A stretch of 64,000 nucleotides of DNA from Peribacillus simplex (GCF_900156045.1 NZ_FTMX01000004.1:496001-560000); one strand, 5' to 3'. Positions 53,744-63,833 are shown, numbered from the stretch's first letter. Program-made: numbers and translations. The notes: generated by a model not told the origin, from the letters alone.

Positions 53744-55417
53744 ATGAACACGATTACAAACAAGGTTATCCGTTATACTGGAACAGAATTGCATACTAAA
53801 GGATGGCAACAAGAAGCAGTGCTTAGAATGCTTATGAATAATTTGGATCCTGAAGTTGCTGAACGTCCAGAAGATTTGGTGGTATACGGAGGGATTGGGA
53901 AAGCAGCTCGTAACTGGGAATGCTTTGATGCAATCGTCAAATCACTAAAAGAGCTTGAAGAAGATGAAACTTTACTTGTCCAATCAGGGAAACCGGTGGC
54001 CATTTTTAAAACGCATTCGGATGCACCACGTGTCCTGCTTGCAAATTCAAATATCGTGCCTGCATACGCGAACTGGGAAACATTCCATGAACTTGATAAA
54101 AAGGGATTGATGATGTATGGGCAGATGACAGCAGGCAGCTGGATATATATCGGATCTCAAGGGATCGTACAAGGTACATACGAGACCTTTGCGGAGCTTG
54201 CAAAACAACATTTCAATAACTCGTTAAAAGGCACCATTACACTAACGGCAGGTTTAGGCGGAATGGGAGGGGCACAGCCGCTGGCAGTTACGATGAACGG
54301 TGGTGTCTGTATCGGGATCGATGTAGATGAGACGAGAATTGACAGGAGAATTGAGACTCGTTATACCGATGTGAAAACGGATTCATTGGATGAAGCCATT
54401 CGTTTAGCCAATGAAGCTAAACTTGCAGGGAAAGCATTATCGATTGGTTTGATTGGGAATGCTTCAGATATTCTACCGGAAATGATCGCAAGGAACTTCA
54501 TCCCTGATGTCTTGACGGATCAGACTTCGGCCCATGATCCGCTAAATGGATATACTCCTTCAGGCCTGTCAATGGTGGAAGCGGCAGAATTACGAAATTC
54601 GGATCCAGAAAAGTATATTGAACTCTCTAAAGCTTCAATGGCCAATCATGTTAGAGCGATGCTTGAAATGATGGAAAAAGGAGCCGTGACGTTTGATTAT
54701 GGCAACAATATCCGTCAAGTTGCGAAAGATGAAGGGGTAGAGAATGCTTTTGACTTCCCGGGATTCGTTCCAGCTTATATCCGTCCACAATTTTGTGAAG
54801 GTAAAGGTCCATTCCGCTGGGTGGCTTTATCTGGGGATCCAGAAGATATTTATAAAACAGACCAAGCCATTTTACGCGAATTCGCTGATAATGAACATTT
54901 ATGTAACTGGATCAGAATGGCTCAAGAAAAAATTCAGTTCCAAGGTCTGCCTTCCCGCATATGCTGGCTTGGTTATGGGGAGCGCGCCCGTTTTGGAAAA
55001 ATCCTCAATGATATGGTTGCAAGCGGTGAATTGAAGGCCCCGATTGTAATTGGGCGTGACCATTTGGATTCTGGCTCTGTCGCATCGCCGAATCGTGAAA
55101 CGGAAGCAATGAAGGATGGTTCCGATGTTGTGGCTGACTGGCCGATCTTAAATGCAATGGTGAATGCTGTGGGCGGTGCAACTTGGGTTTCCGTACATCA
55201 TGGCGGCGGCGTAGGAATGGGTTACTCCATGCATGCAGGCGTTGTAATTGTGGCAGACGGCACAAAAGAAGCAGCAGCCAGGATTGAGCGAGTGTTGACA
55301 ACTGACCCTGGGATGGGTGTAGTGCGTCATGTTGACGCAGGATATGAACTGGCAGAGGAAACAGCACGTGAAAGAGGTATTAATATCCCGATGCTTGATA
55401 AAGGAATTGATAAATAA
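53744..55417 (+). CDS. hutU: Urocanate hydratase
   Basis: 557 residues, full family length and colinear with Bacillus HutU. It has the NAD-binding [22 protein letters not shown], the [21 protein letters not shown] segment, [34 protein letters not shown] with the active-site Cys, and [15 protein letters not shown]. It adds water to urocanate to give imidazolone propionate, step two of histidine breakdown. It ends at the ATG of hutI (one-base overlap). No hutP or hutH stands before it, unlike B. subtilis. AAGGGGG ribosome site 8-14 bases before ATG. Confidence 0.95.
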   Translation: MNTITNKVIRYTGTELHTKGWQQEAVLRMLMNNLDPEVAERPEDLVVYGGIGKAARNWECFDAIVKSLKELEEDETLLVQSGKPVAIFKTHSDAPRVLLANSNIVPAYANWETFHELDKKGLMMYGQMTAGSWIYIGSQGIVQGTYETFAELAKQHFNNSLKGTITLTAGLGGMGGAQPLAVTMNGGVCIGIDVDETRIDRRIETRYTDVKTDSLDEAIRLANEAKLAGKALSIGLIGNASDILPEMIARNFIPDVLTDQTSAHDPLNGYTPSGLSMVEAAELRNSDPEKYIELSKASMANHVRAMLEMMEKGAVTFDYGNNIRQVAKDEGVENAFDFPGFVPAYIRPQFCEGKGPFRWVALSGDPEDIYKTDQAILREFADNEHLCNWIRMAQEKIQFQGLPSRICWLGYGERARFGKILNDMVASGELKAPIVIGRDHLDSGSVASPNRETEAMKDGSDVVADWPILNAMVNAVGGATWVSVHHGGGVGMGYSMHAGVVIVADGTKEAAARIERVLTTDPGMGVVRHVDAGYELAEETARERGINIPMLDKGIDK

Positions 55418-56715
55418 TGACAAAACCAATTTGGATAAAACATGCCGCTCAACTTGCAACCCTTACCTCTGATAGGAAAGGTCCTCGTTCCAAAGAGGCA
55501 ATGTCAGAGCTTGGGTTGATTGAAGATGGAAGTATATGGATGGAATCTGGTTTGATCCAAGCGATCGGTACGACCAAAGTATTGGAAGAACTCTATGCAG
55601 ATAGAATGCATGAAGCTGAAGTCTTTGATGCAACTGGCCATTTGGTGACGCCTGGGCTAGTTGACCCACATACGCATGTTGTATATGGCGGGAGTCGGGA
55701 ACGTGAATTTGAAATGCGTCTGGAAGGCGCAACATATATGGACATTATGAACGCAGGTGGGGGCATTCATGCTACCACCCGCATGACAAGGGAAGCAAGT
55801 GAAGAAGAATTGATGGAGCAAACCATGCGACGACTTGATTCGTTTCTCGCTCATGGTGTGACTACAGTAGAAGGTAAAAGCGGTTATGGAATGAATTTGG
55901 AAACCGAATTGAAACAGTTGCGGGTGATGAAGAAGTTACAGGAAGAGCATCCGATTGATCTGGTTCCCACTTTTATGGGTGCCCATGCGGTTCCAAAGGA
56001 TTACAAAGGCCGTGAGGATGAATTTGTCGATCATCTGATTAATGATATGCTTCCAATCGTCTCTGAAGAAAAGCTTGCAGAATTCAATGATGTCTTTTGT
56101 GAAAAGGGGGTTTTTACCCCTGAACAATCAGAGCGGATTTTAAATGCGGGGAAAAAGTACGGCTTGATCCCTAAAATTCATGCTGATGAAATTGAGCCAT
56201 ACGGTGGAGCTGAATTAGCTGCGAAGATAGGAGCCATTTCAGCTGAGCATTTGTTAAAAGCTTCCGATGAGGGGATTACTGCTATGGCGAAATCAGGCAC
56301 CATTGCCTGTTTGCTTCCAGCTACCGCCTTGTATTTACGAGAAGAAGCGGCCCCTGGACGACGAATGGTTGATGAAGGTGTGGCTGTTGCCATTTCGACC
56401 GATTGCAATCCCGGTTCTTCACCGACGACATCCATGCCGCTTGTCATGAATCTGGCATGCATTTCGATGCGGCTTACCCCTGCAGAAGCTCTGACGGCAG
56501 CGACATACAATGCTGCTTGTGCAATCAACAGGCAAGAAAGGGTCGGATCGCTTGAAGTCGGAAAACAAGCGGATGTCGTTTTATGGAATGTTGAAAACTA
56601 TCAGGAGTTGCAATATCTATTTGGAGTCAATCACGTTAAGTCTGTTTGGAAAAATGGTGTGCAAGTAGTGAATGATAAAGTGAAGACTGATTCCAAAAGC
56701 CTGACTGGTCTATAA
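55417..56715 (+). CDS. hutI: Imidazolonepropionase
   Basis: 432 residues, amidohydrolase fold. Metal and substrate motifs are LVDPHTHVVYGGSREREFEMRL, EGKSGYGMNLETELKQL, FMGAHAVPKDYKGR, KIHADEI and STDCNPGSSPTTSMPLVMNLAC. It opens imidazolone propionate to formiminoglutamate. Its start overlaps the hutU stop (TAATG). No intact formiminoglutamase gene follows, only a possible relic. Confidence 0.95.
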   Translation: MTKPIWIKHAAQLATLTSDRKGPRSKEAMSELGLIEDGSIWMESGLIQAIGTTKVLEELYADRMHEAEVFDATGHLVTPGLVDPHTHVVYGGSREREFEMRLEGATYMDIMNAGGGIHATTRMTREASEEELMEQTMRRLDSFLAHGVTTVEGKSGYGMNLETELKQLRVMKKLQEEHPIDLVPTFMGAHAVPKDYKGREDEFVDHLINDMLPIVSEEKLAEFNDVFCEKGVFTPEQSERILNAGKKYGLIPKIHADEIEPYGGAELAAKIGAISAEHLLKASDEGITAMAKSGTIACLLPATALYLREEAAPGRRMVDEGVAVAISTDCNPGSSPTTSMPLVMNLACISMRLTPAEALTAATYNAACAINRQERVGSLEVGKQADVVLWNVENYQELQYLFGVNHVKSVWKNGVQVVNDKVKTDSKSLTGL

Positions 56716-56894
56716 AATTCACTAAAAGAAGAGAGGCTATACCCATCGACCCATCATTAGGTTGACCGGATCTCTCATGAAACGCCCATTTAATGAACTT
56801 CAATCTATGTATCAGGAGCCTCTTTATATCCGCTGGAATTTTGGCGGATGTAAAAAGGCTTTGATACGTACAGCATAATCTAACAGTATTCCGA

Positions 56895-57115
56895 GTTGCC
56901 AAAGCAAGAAATGTATCTGATATTTCAGTTGCACTGGTATACATGCTTCTACCTATGGTGGATTGCCTGCTGATGGGTTTTTTAATATTTTACTAGAATT
57001 TGGCCAGTATCCGATTGTCATGCAAGTTGATTTTTTCTGCCTTGATCAGAGCTTCTCTATGGGGGTCGAAACAGTCAAGACCAGGGTATATTCATGGCTG
57101 TATAATGCAGACTAG
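56895..57115 (+). pseudogene. Possible formiminoglutamase (hutG-like) relic
   Basis: After hutI, frames broken by stops give AKARNVSDI and then, from 56939 to a stop at 57113, a 58-residue open piece starting IHASTYGGLPADGFFNILLEFG and containing QVDFFCLDQSF. The order resembles the end of ureohydrolase (arginase-fold) proteins, where A-G-x-YGGL, a helix and a x-D-x-V-E-x-P strand occur. hutG normally stands after hutI, which supports the guess. Key metal-binding Asp/His pairs are not seen. The match is weak and could be chance. Confidence 0.3.
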
Positions 57116-57198
57116 ATTTAGGGTTTTAAGATAACTGTTTTTATGTTTTAAAATCAGTCAGTATTGCTGCTCTCTAACAAACATCAAGGAGTGATTAC

Positions 57199-58521
57199 AT
57201 GTTGAGAAATAACTATCGTTATTTTATCATTTTTATGATCATTGTTATTACAATCATAAATTATATTGATAGAGGTGCACTTTCATATGCCCAAGCTGAA
57301 ATAATCAAGGAGTTCAATTTAGATCCAGAAAGTTGGGGGGCGATCCTGGGTTATTTTGGATATGGATATATATTCGGTGCATTATTTGGTGGGGCTTTAG
57401 CAGATAAGAAAGGTCCTAAATTCATGTGGATCATTGCCGGAACGACATGGTCTTTTTTTGAAATTGGGACAATATTCGCAGGTCACATAGGTGCAGCATT
57501 ATTTGGAGGCTCTGCCTTGGCAGGATTTGCGGTGTTTCGTGTATTATTTGGTTTAGCTGAAGGACCTACATTATCAACGATGAACAAAACGATGGCAAAC
57601 TGGGTATCTCCTAAAGAAAAAGGATTTGCTGTAGCGCTTGGATTAGTTGGAACGCCAATTGGGGCATTAATTACTGCACCCGTCGTAGTAGGTCTTCTAA
57701 CATTCACTAACTGGAAAGTAACATTTGTTATTCTCGGTATATTAGGCTTTATTTGGGTAGCAATTTGGAACAAGGTATTTACAAACTTACCTGAAGATCA
57801 TCCAAAAGTCTCGAAAACCGAGCTAGAAGAAATTCGAAGAGCAGATATTTTAATAAAAGGTGAGACGAAATTAGACGAGCAAATAAATGTACCATGGTAC
57901 CATTTTTTTAAAAACCCTACGTTAGTATTTAATGCAATTGGATATTTTGCCTTTTTATATGTAAATATTTTATTACTTACATGGACACCCAAATATCTGC
58001 AAGATGAATTTAATTATTCACTTTCTTCTCTTTCATATATTGGTATGATTCCCTGGATAGGAGCTATTATCACTGGATTATTAGGTGGTAAAATCTCGGA
58101 TATATTACGTAGAAAAACAGGGAATTTACGTATTGCTAGATCTTGGTTCACAGTAGTCTCCTTATTTTGTACAGCTGTATGTTTTATGTTGATTCCAACT
58201 GTCGATAGTGCGGCGGCCGTACTTGCTTTAATGTGTATAGGAAATGCCTTTAATTATTTACCGAATTCCATTTATTGGATCGTGGTTCTGGATACAGAAC
58301 CGAATAAAGCTGGAACATTTGGCGGGGTAACTCATTTCATTGCCAATCTGGCTACCATTATTGCCCCTACCTTGACAGGAAGTCTTGTCGCCATATATGG
58401 ATATAATGCCATGTTTATTGCAGCATCAATAGCCGTCACGATTGGCATGATAGCCATGGTTTTCGTGAAGCCTGGCAAACGAGGAAACTCATCGGAAACC
58501 ACCAAAAATATGGTTAGCTAA
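57199..58521 (+). CDS. MFS transporter (ACS-like)
   Basis: 440 residues, 12 membrane segments. IINYIDRGALSYAQAEIIKEF is the ACS-type opening, and GGALADKKGPKFMWIIAG the loop motif. The family moves organic anions or zwitterions with protons. It follows hutU-hutI and precedes the lyase homologue, so import of an imidazole compound (urocanate, histidine betaine) is plausible. AAGGAGTG ribosome site 7 bases before ATG. No terminator before the next gene was clear. Confidence 0.85.
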   Translation: MLRNNYRYFIIFMIIVITIINYIDRGALSYAQAEIIKEFNLDPESWGAILGYFGYGYIFGALFGGALADKKGPKFMWIIAGTTWSFFEIGTIFAGHIGAALFGGSALAGFAVFRVLFGLAEGPTLSTMNKTMANWVSPKEKGFAVALGLVGTPIGALITAPVVVGLLTFTNWKVTFVILGILGFIWVAIWNKVFTNLPEDHPKVSKTELEEIRRADILIKGETKLDEQINVPWYHFFKNPTLVFNAIGYFAFLYVNILLLTWTPKYLQDEFNYSLSSLSYIGMIPWIGAIITGLLGGKISDILRRKTGNLRIARSWFTVVSLFCTAVCFMLIPTVDSAAAVLALMCIGNAFNYLPNSIYWIVVLDTEPNKAGTFGGVTHFIANLATIIAPTLTGSLVAIYGYNAMFIAASIAVTIGMIAMVFVKPGKRGNSSETTKNMVS

Positions 58522-58834
58522 GATAAGTCATATATGGATTTATATTGATTACGGATTATGTATTTCACTTTCAGAAGAAATTTACAAGAGGAGCATCCGA
58601 TGCCTGAATGGCTTTTAAGAATCACTAAAATAGATAAGGGCTTGATTTTCCATTTCAGCAGATGAATTGGGCTTTTAGAAGTATTTATCCACATGTAATG
58701 GTGTTGAATAGTAGGATGGTGTTTTATCATCCTACCCATTGGCAGCGTTCAATGCTTTACTGCTTTACAGTGAAATTAAATGAAAGCGCGTTTCAGGAAA
58801 TCGGGAAATTAATCTTCCATGTGGAGGGAATTTT

Positions 58835-58987
58835 ATGTGGGTAATCACTATCCATTCGAAAAATGGCATAAAAATGTTTGAGTTTACCACAGAAAAGGAA
58901 GCTAGGGAAAAATTTGAGGGAATAGAAGGCTGTAAAATCCTTAGTGAAGTCATTTATTTCAATGATAAACAATTGATCGAATCCTAA
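58835..58987 (+). CDS. Small hypothetical protein
   Basis: 50 codons starting ATG with GGAGGG 6 bases before. The product begins MWVITIHSKNGIKMFEFTTE and has an alternating hydrophobic/charged beta-helix-beta look (KEAREKFEGIEGCKI helix). No signal or membrane part. Unrecognised, but coding-like. Lies alone between two MFS genes. Confidence 0.55.
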   Translation: MWVITIHSKNGIKMFEFTTEKEAREKFEGIEGCKILSEVIYFNDKQLIES

Positions 58988-59299
58988 AACTATATGTTCC
59001 ATAATGAAATAGAAATTAAATAGTATAATGGTTGAAATAAATCATAAAAAGATTACTATTTCATAATATTCTTTGCTGAATTTTAGTTCTAGTCTTAACC
59101 ATAAAATGAAAACTACCTGTAAGTACTAGATGTCTAACATGCATGCAGGTGTACATTCCTTGTTGGGAAGGTCAGTAAAATGTCATTATTTAGTGTGTAC
59201 TGAAATCCATTCATTTAATTTCAGGTTCAATACCGGAGTATGGCAGCAAAATTTTTTTCGATCCATAAATCTGATAAATCAAAAAATGGAGGGAATTCT

Positions 59300-60685
59300 T
59301 TGAACGAACAAAAATACACTATAGACGATGCCCCATTTAACAAGTTTCATTTTCGAATTGCAGGCCTTACATTCGGTTCAAGCTTCTGTGATGGCTATTC
59401 ACTTGGGATCATCGCGATGGCCCTTACAGTATTCGGGCCTCAAATGAATATGAATGCGATGTGGACAGGACTGATCGGCAGTTCTGCTTTAATCGGTCTC
59501 TTTGCAGGATCTTTAATACTTGGAAGACTTTCCGATCGTGTAGGCAGACAGAAAATCTTTCTCGTAAACTTTTTACTTATTACGGTAGCTACTATTTTAC
59601 AATTTTTTGTCAGCAGTCCAGAACAGCTTTTTATTTTACGGTTGCTAATCGGTTTTGGACTTGGAGGAGATTACGCTGTCGGTACAACTTTACTCGCCGA
59701 GTTTTCACCAAAAAAGTATCGCTCCTCGCTCCTCGCGTCCATAAACGTAGTATGGACGCTTGGATATGTAGCATCAAACTTTGTTGGTCATTACCTGGGA
59801 CAGGGTGGTTCAGACTCATGGCGTTGGATGCTTGTCAGTGCTGCCATTCCAGCTATAGTGGTTTTAATCTTAAGAATAGGAACGCCCGAATCACCAAGAT
59901 GGCTTGTCAGCATGGGACGTGTCGAAGAAGCTCGCCAGATTGTAAAAAAACACCTTGGACCGAACGTTGAAATGGGAGAAATGACGACTGGCACTGAAAA
60001 CCAAAAGACATTAGGATTTCGTGGACTTTTCAGTAAAAAGCTTCGTAAGCGCATGGCTTTTGGTGGAATATTCAAATTAACTCTTGTTATTCCGTACTTT
60101 GCTATTTACACTTTCCTGCCGTCCATACTAAGTACAATGGGTTTTGAACAAAACTTTTTTGCCGATACGATGCTGAATCTATTCTTGCTTGTTGGGGCAA
60201 TTGTTGGTCTTTGGTTGCTTGCAAAATTTTCTCGTAGAGGATTTACCATCGGGGCATTTACAATCCTTACAGTTTCATTGTTTTCACTCAGCTTCTTACA
60301 CAATAGTTCTCAATTCTTAATGTTGATTGCCTTTTTGATCTTTACTTTTTTCATGTCAGCAGCATCGAACCTTACATTAGTATACCCAGCCGAGCTTTTT
60401 CCAACTGAGATTCGTGGATCGGGAATAGGTATGGTTACGGCAATTAGTCGAATTGGTTCTGCGATTGGAACATTTCTGCTGCCTGTTTCTTTAAGTTCAT
60501 TTGGATTAGGTGCCTCAATGGCAGGAATGGCAGCCATTCTGCTGGTCGGATTGATCGTATCGATCGCTTGGGCACCTGAGACAAAATCGCTTTCACTTAA
60601 TGATGCCAGTAATCCTTTACTTGAAGCGGGGCACCTTCCGAAGGAAACCGATATTCCCTTTACAAAAAATGAAAAAATAACATAA
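59300..60685 (+). CDS. MFS transporter (metabolite:proton symporter type)
   Basis: 461 residues from TTG 59300, where GGAGGG stands 5 bases before; ATG 59240 would add 20 residues but has a poor site. Twelve segments with FCDGYSLGIIAMALTVFGPQ (AAHS/sugar-porter like), GRLSDRVGRQKIF, FGLGGDYAVGTTLLAEFSPKKYR and PESPRWLVSMGR. This family carries aromatic acids, shikimate or betaine-like compounds (ProP is a member). It lies 79 bases before the lyase homologue, so it is the best candidate importer of that enzyme's substrate. Confidence 0.86.
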   Translation: MNEQKYTIDDAPFNKFHFRIAGLTFGSSFCDGYSLGIIAMALTVFGPQMNMNAMWTGLIGSSALIGLFAGSLILGRLSDRVGRQKIFLVNFLLITVATILQFFVSSPEQLFILRLLIGFGLGGDYAVGTTLLAEFSPKKYRSSLLASINVVWTLGYVASNFVGHYLGQGGSDSWRWMLVSAAIPAIVVLILRIGTPESPRWLVSMGRVEEARQIVKKHLGPNVEMGEMTTGTENQKTLGFRGLFSKKLRKRMAFGGIFKLTLVIPYFAIYTFLPSILSTMGFEQNFFADTMLNLFLLVGAIVGLWLLAKFSRRGFTIGAFTILTVSLFSLSFLHNSSQFLMLIAFLIFTFFMSAASNLTLVYPAELFPTEIRGSGIGMVTAISRIGSAIGTFLLPVSLSSFGLGASMAGMAAILLVGLIVSIAWAPETKSLSLNDASNPLLEAGHLPKETDIPFTKNEKIT

Positions 60686-60763
60686 GATTAAAAGCAAATA
60701 AATGAGAAGGACCAAAACTTTTTTCTCCTTCTTGATGAGTTATATGAGAGGAGATGTGTAAGG

Positions 60764-62323
60764 ATGACAACTACAGTTTGTTCACATCCTATGGATATTA
60801 AAGAGGTGGCACTAGGGGATGGTGCCATCTCGATCCAAGAGGTAATTGCGGTTGCAAGATATGGTGCAAAAGTTACTTTCACTGAGACATATTGTGAAAG
60901 GGTAAATAAATCGCGAAACTTAATAGAAAAGTTTTTAGATGATAATAGATTGATTTACGGTGTAACAACTGGTTTTGGCAGTAATATGACAGAAGTGATT
61001 TCTCCACAGGACGCAGAAACCCTTCAACGGAATATTGTTCGTTCACATGCTGTTTCAGTAGGGGAAACCCTTGAAAAAGAAGTCGTAAGAGCCATTCAAT
61101 TGATGATCCTTGTGAATTTGGGCCAGGGTTATTCAGGAGTCCGTTTACAAGTTTTAAAGCTGATCGCTTCACTGTTAAATCACGATATACTTCCCTATGT
61201 TCCAGGTGAGGGGTCTGTGGGGTATCTGTCTCCTGAAGCGCACATGTCCTTATTGGTGATCGGGGAGGGGCGGGCGTGGTACAACGATGAGCTTCTCCCG
61301 GGAAAGGATGCGTTAGCGCAATCTGGATTGAGGCCAGTTACGCTTGGGTGTAAAGAAGGACTGGCTCTTATAAGCGGAACTCCTTCCGTCACTGCGATGG
61401 CCGTTCTGGCTTTATACAATAGCATGCAAGCAGCGAAAACCGCGGACATTACGGGAGCTATTTCCTTAGAAGTGCTAAAAGGGACAATAAAAGCATTTGA
61501 TCCCCGTCCCCATGCATTGAAAAAACATGAGGAACAGGCAAAGACAGCCAGAAATGTAACAAGGATTCTTGAAGGTAGCCAGATCATTGATACATACAAG
61601 GATCATAGATTACAAGATGCACTTAGTTTACGATGCATTCCACAAGTCCATGGAGCGATAAAAAGAGTATTGAAAGACGCTGCAGTTTCGATTGAGAATG
61701 AAATGAATTCCGTAAGTGACAATCCTCTGATTTTTCCGGAAGAGGAAGATGGAATGGCACTAATGGCTGGAAATTTTGATGGTTCATTTGTTGGGATATA
61801 CGCGGATGCGATGTCCATAGCGCTAGCAAACTTAGCAAAAATAACAGAACGCAGAATAGATCGGCTTGTAAACCATCACCTTAGTGAATTACCTAATTTC
61901 TTAGTGGTTAACCCAGGGTTAAATAGTGGCTACATGATTCCACAATATACAGCTGCCGGGCTACTAAACGAAATCAGGGTGCTCTCGCATCCAGCCACTA
62001 TAGATAATATCCCTACATGCGCAAATCAAGAAGACGTGATAAGTTTTGCCTATTTCGCTTCGAAGAAAGCGTATCGGATTTCGAAGAAACTTGAATATAT
62101 TTTAGCCATTGAACTGATGACGGCAACGCAAGCAATGGATTTTCATCTGCCATTGAAACCGTCACCGGTCACGGAGGGGGTATATCAGTTAGTTCGGAGC
62201 GAAGTCCCGATGGTTGAAGAAGATCGCTTTTTCCATCCTGACATTGAAGCGGTTTATCGGCAAATTCATGAAGGAGAAATAGTGAAGCTCGTTGAAATGA
62301 AAATCGGGGAAATAGAGTTCTAA
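60764..62323 (+). CDS. Histidine ammonia-lyase homologue lacking the MIO triad (candidate histidine-betaine or ergothioneine lyase)
   Basis: 519 residues, HAL/PAL/TAL fold, near usual HutH length. Family residues kept: YGVTTGFG with Tyr65, RSHAVSVGE, VHGAIKRVLKDA, SDNPLIFPE, AGNFDGSF, NQED. The MIO-forming block, normally GSVGASGDLAPLAH, here reads GSVG-YLSPEAH (residues 150-160): the Ala-Ser-Gly-Asp piece is missing. Also the LxNGT Asn is Ser204 (LISGTPS) and the QDxYSxRC Tyr is Leu287 (QDALSLRC). Without MIO it should not deaminate histidine in the standard way. MIO-free relatives (ergothionase) remove trimethylamine from histidine betaines. Automatic annotation would call it hutH. ATG after GAGAGGAGATG. 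Confidence 0.85.
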   Translation: MTTTVCSHPMDIKEVALGDGAISIQEVIAVARYGAKVTFTETYCERVNKSRNLIEKFLDDNRLIYGVTTGFGSNMTEVISPQDAETLQRNIVRSHAVSVGETLEKEVVRAIQLMILVNLGQGYSGVRLQVLKLIASLLNHDILPYVPGEGSVGYLSPEAHMSLLVIGEGRAWYNDELLPGKDALAQSGLRPVTLGCKEGLALISGTPSVTAMAVLALYNSMQAAKTADITGAISLEVLKGTIKAFDPRPHALKKHEEQAKTARNVTRILEGSQIIDTYKDHRLQDALSLRCIPQVHGAIKRVLKDAAVSIENEMNSVSDNPLIFPEEEDGMALMAGNFDGSFVGIYADAMSIALANLAKITERRIDRLVNHHLSELPNFLVVNPGLNSGYMIPQYTAAGLLNEIRVLSHPATIDNIPTCANQEDVISFAYFASKKAYRISKKLEYILAIELMTATQAMDFHLPLKPSPVTEGVYQLVRSEVPMVEEDRFFHPDIEAVYRQIHEGEIVKLVEMKIGEIEF

Positions 62324-62331
62324 AAACCATG

Positions 62332-62380
62332 TGGAAGCTGTTTTACTTTATTTTATAAGGTAAAGTGGCTTCCTTTTTTT
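62332..62380 (+). terminator. Rho-independent terminator after the lyase gene
   Basis: GGAAGC...TTTACTT pairs with AGGTAAA..GGCTTCC, then seven T. Confidence 0.75.
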
Positions 62381-62418
62381 AAAATGAAGGTTCATATTTA
62401 AAAGAGGAGGGATGTAAG

Positions 62419-63546
62419 ATGCACTATGATGTAATTGTAATTGGAGCTGGATCTATGGGAATGTCTTCAGGTTATTACCTTTCAAAAAAAGGACAAAAAG
62501 TATTATTATTGGATTCCTTTGCTCCTCCTCATAATAAGGGCAGCCATCACGGGGAAACAAGAATTATAAGACATGCTTATGGTGAAGGAAGGGAGTATGT
62601 TTCGTTGGCACTTAAAGCCCAAAAGCTATGGGGTGAATTGGAAAGAAATTCGGGGGAACAATTATTTCTTCCAACGGGGGTCCTGAATGCTGGAAGCGAA
62701 AATTCCACTTTCATTAACCAAGTGAAAGCGGGGGCAAAGGAATATGGTTTACCTATGGAAATCTTGGATTCACATGAAATTCATGATAGATGGCCTGGTA
62801 TAACACTGCCAGAAGATTACATTGGGTGCTATGAATCGACTTCGGGCGTGTTGAAAAGTGAAGAGTGCATAAGAGCGTATCAACAACTCGCGAATTCTAA
62901 TGGTGCCGACATCATTGTAAACAGTGAAGTAAGGAACATAGTAGTTCATGGTGATGGGGTCACGGTTAAAACGGATGAACAGACATTCCACTCAGAATCT
63001 TTAGTGGTTGCAGTTGGGGCATGGGCCCCGAAAATACTGGCGATGTTAGATTTAAATCTGCCGCTAGAACCCATTAGAAAAACATTTGCTTGGTTTCATG
63101 CAAATGAAAAATTATATAATCATAATGATTTTCCGGCTTTTTCTTTTGATACATCAGTTGGTACATATTATGGCTTTCCTAGTATAAATGGTTCCGGATT
63201 GAAAATAGGGAGACATGATGGAGGAAACCATATAAATCCTGATGGCTGTATTGAAGGGTTTGGTGATTTGGATGATGATGAGGGTGATTTGGTGAAGTTT
63301 TTACGGAAATATATGCCTGCTGATCAAAAAATGAAATATGGGAAAACTTGCATCTACACCATGACCCCTGATGAGCATTTCATAGTGGATAAACATCCTA
63401 ATTATCCACACATTGCTATAGCAGCGGGTTTCTCTGGACACGGTTTTAAATTCAGCAGTGTCATGGGTGAAATTTTGAGTGACTTGATTATCTCCGGTAC
63501 TAGCCAGGAAGATATTTCATTGTTTTCTATTAATCGATTTAATTAA
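62419..63546 (+). CDS. solA: N-methyl amino acid oxidase (SolA / monomeric sarcosine oxidase type)
   Basis: 375 residues. The FAD-binding dinucleotide motif VIVIGAGSMGMSSGYYL opens the protein, GSHHGETRIIRHAYGEG follows, and GKTCIYTMTPDEHF holds the Cys expected to bind FAD covalently in MSOX/MTOX enzymes. C-terminal AAGFSGHGFKFSSVMGEIL is the usual closing motif. It oxidatively demethylates secondary amines such as sarcosine, N-methyltryptophan or pipecolate. Beside the MIO-free lyase it might process an N-methylated amino acid, or a product of the same pathway. Name follows the family; substrate unknown. GGAGGG before ATG. Confidence 0.87.
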   Translation: MHYDVIVIGAGSMGMSSGYYLSKKGQKVLLLDSFAPPHNKGSHHGETRIIRHAYGEGREYVSLALKAQKLWGELERNSGEQLFLPTGVLNAGSENSTFINQVKAGAKEYGLPMEILDSHEIHDRWPGITLPEDYIGCYESTSGVLKSEECIRAYQQLANSNGADIIVNSEVRNIVVHGDGVTVKTDEQTFHSESLVVAVGAWAPKILAMLDLNLPLEPIRKTFAWFHANEKLYNHNDFPAFSFDTSVGTYYGFPSINGSGLKIGRHDGGNHINPDGCIEGFGDLDDDEGDLVKFLRKYMPADQKMKYGKTCIYTMTPDEHFIVDKHPNYPHIAIAAGFSGHGFKFSSVMGEILSDLIISGTSQEDISLFSINRFN

Positions 63547-63637
63547 AAAATGAGAAGACTTGAAAAAAATATTTCGCCATCGAGATGAAAATACAAAATC
63601 ACAAGTTTAACTTGAACCTGCATATAGAATGAAAATC

Positions 63638-63679
63638 AAAGTCGTTGATTCCTTATCATAGGAATCAACGACTTTTTTT
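63638..63679 (+). terminator. Rho-independent terminator
   Basis: AAAGTCGTTGATTCC, 8-base loop, GGAATCAACGACTTT, then TTTT: 15 perfect pairs. Confidence 0.9.
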
Positions 63680-63833
63680 AATCAGCAAAAAAAAAGGTTT
63701 AGTATATGTTTTTGCCGGTTTATTGATATTACATCTATGTACATAATCTTCTGTTTAATCAAAGAAAATAGTAGAAAAAAACATAAATGATATTCGAGAT
63801 TAATGAAAAAATACAAAAACATATGTTAGGTTA

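Noticed and set aside
56636..56944. Long minus-strand frame over the hutI end
   Set aside because: Antisense shadow of hutI running into the intergenic relic. No ribosome site or family pattern.
60764..62323. Sequencing error as the cause of the missing MIO triad
   Set aside because: The frame is intact on both sides, and two further active-site positions (Ser204, Leu287) also differ, which points to true divergence and not a local deletion artefact.
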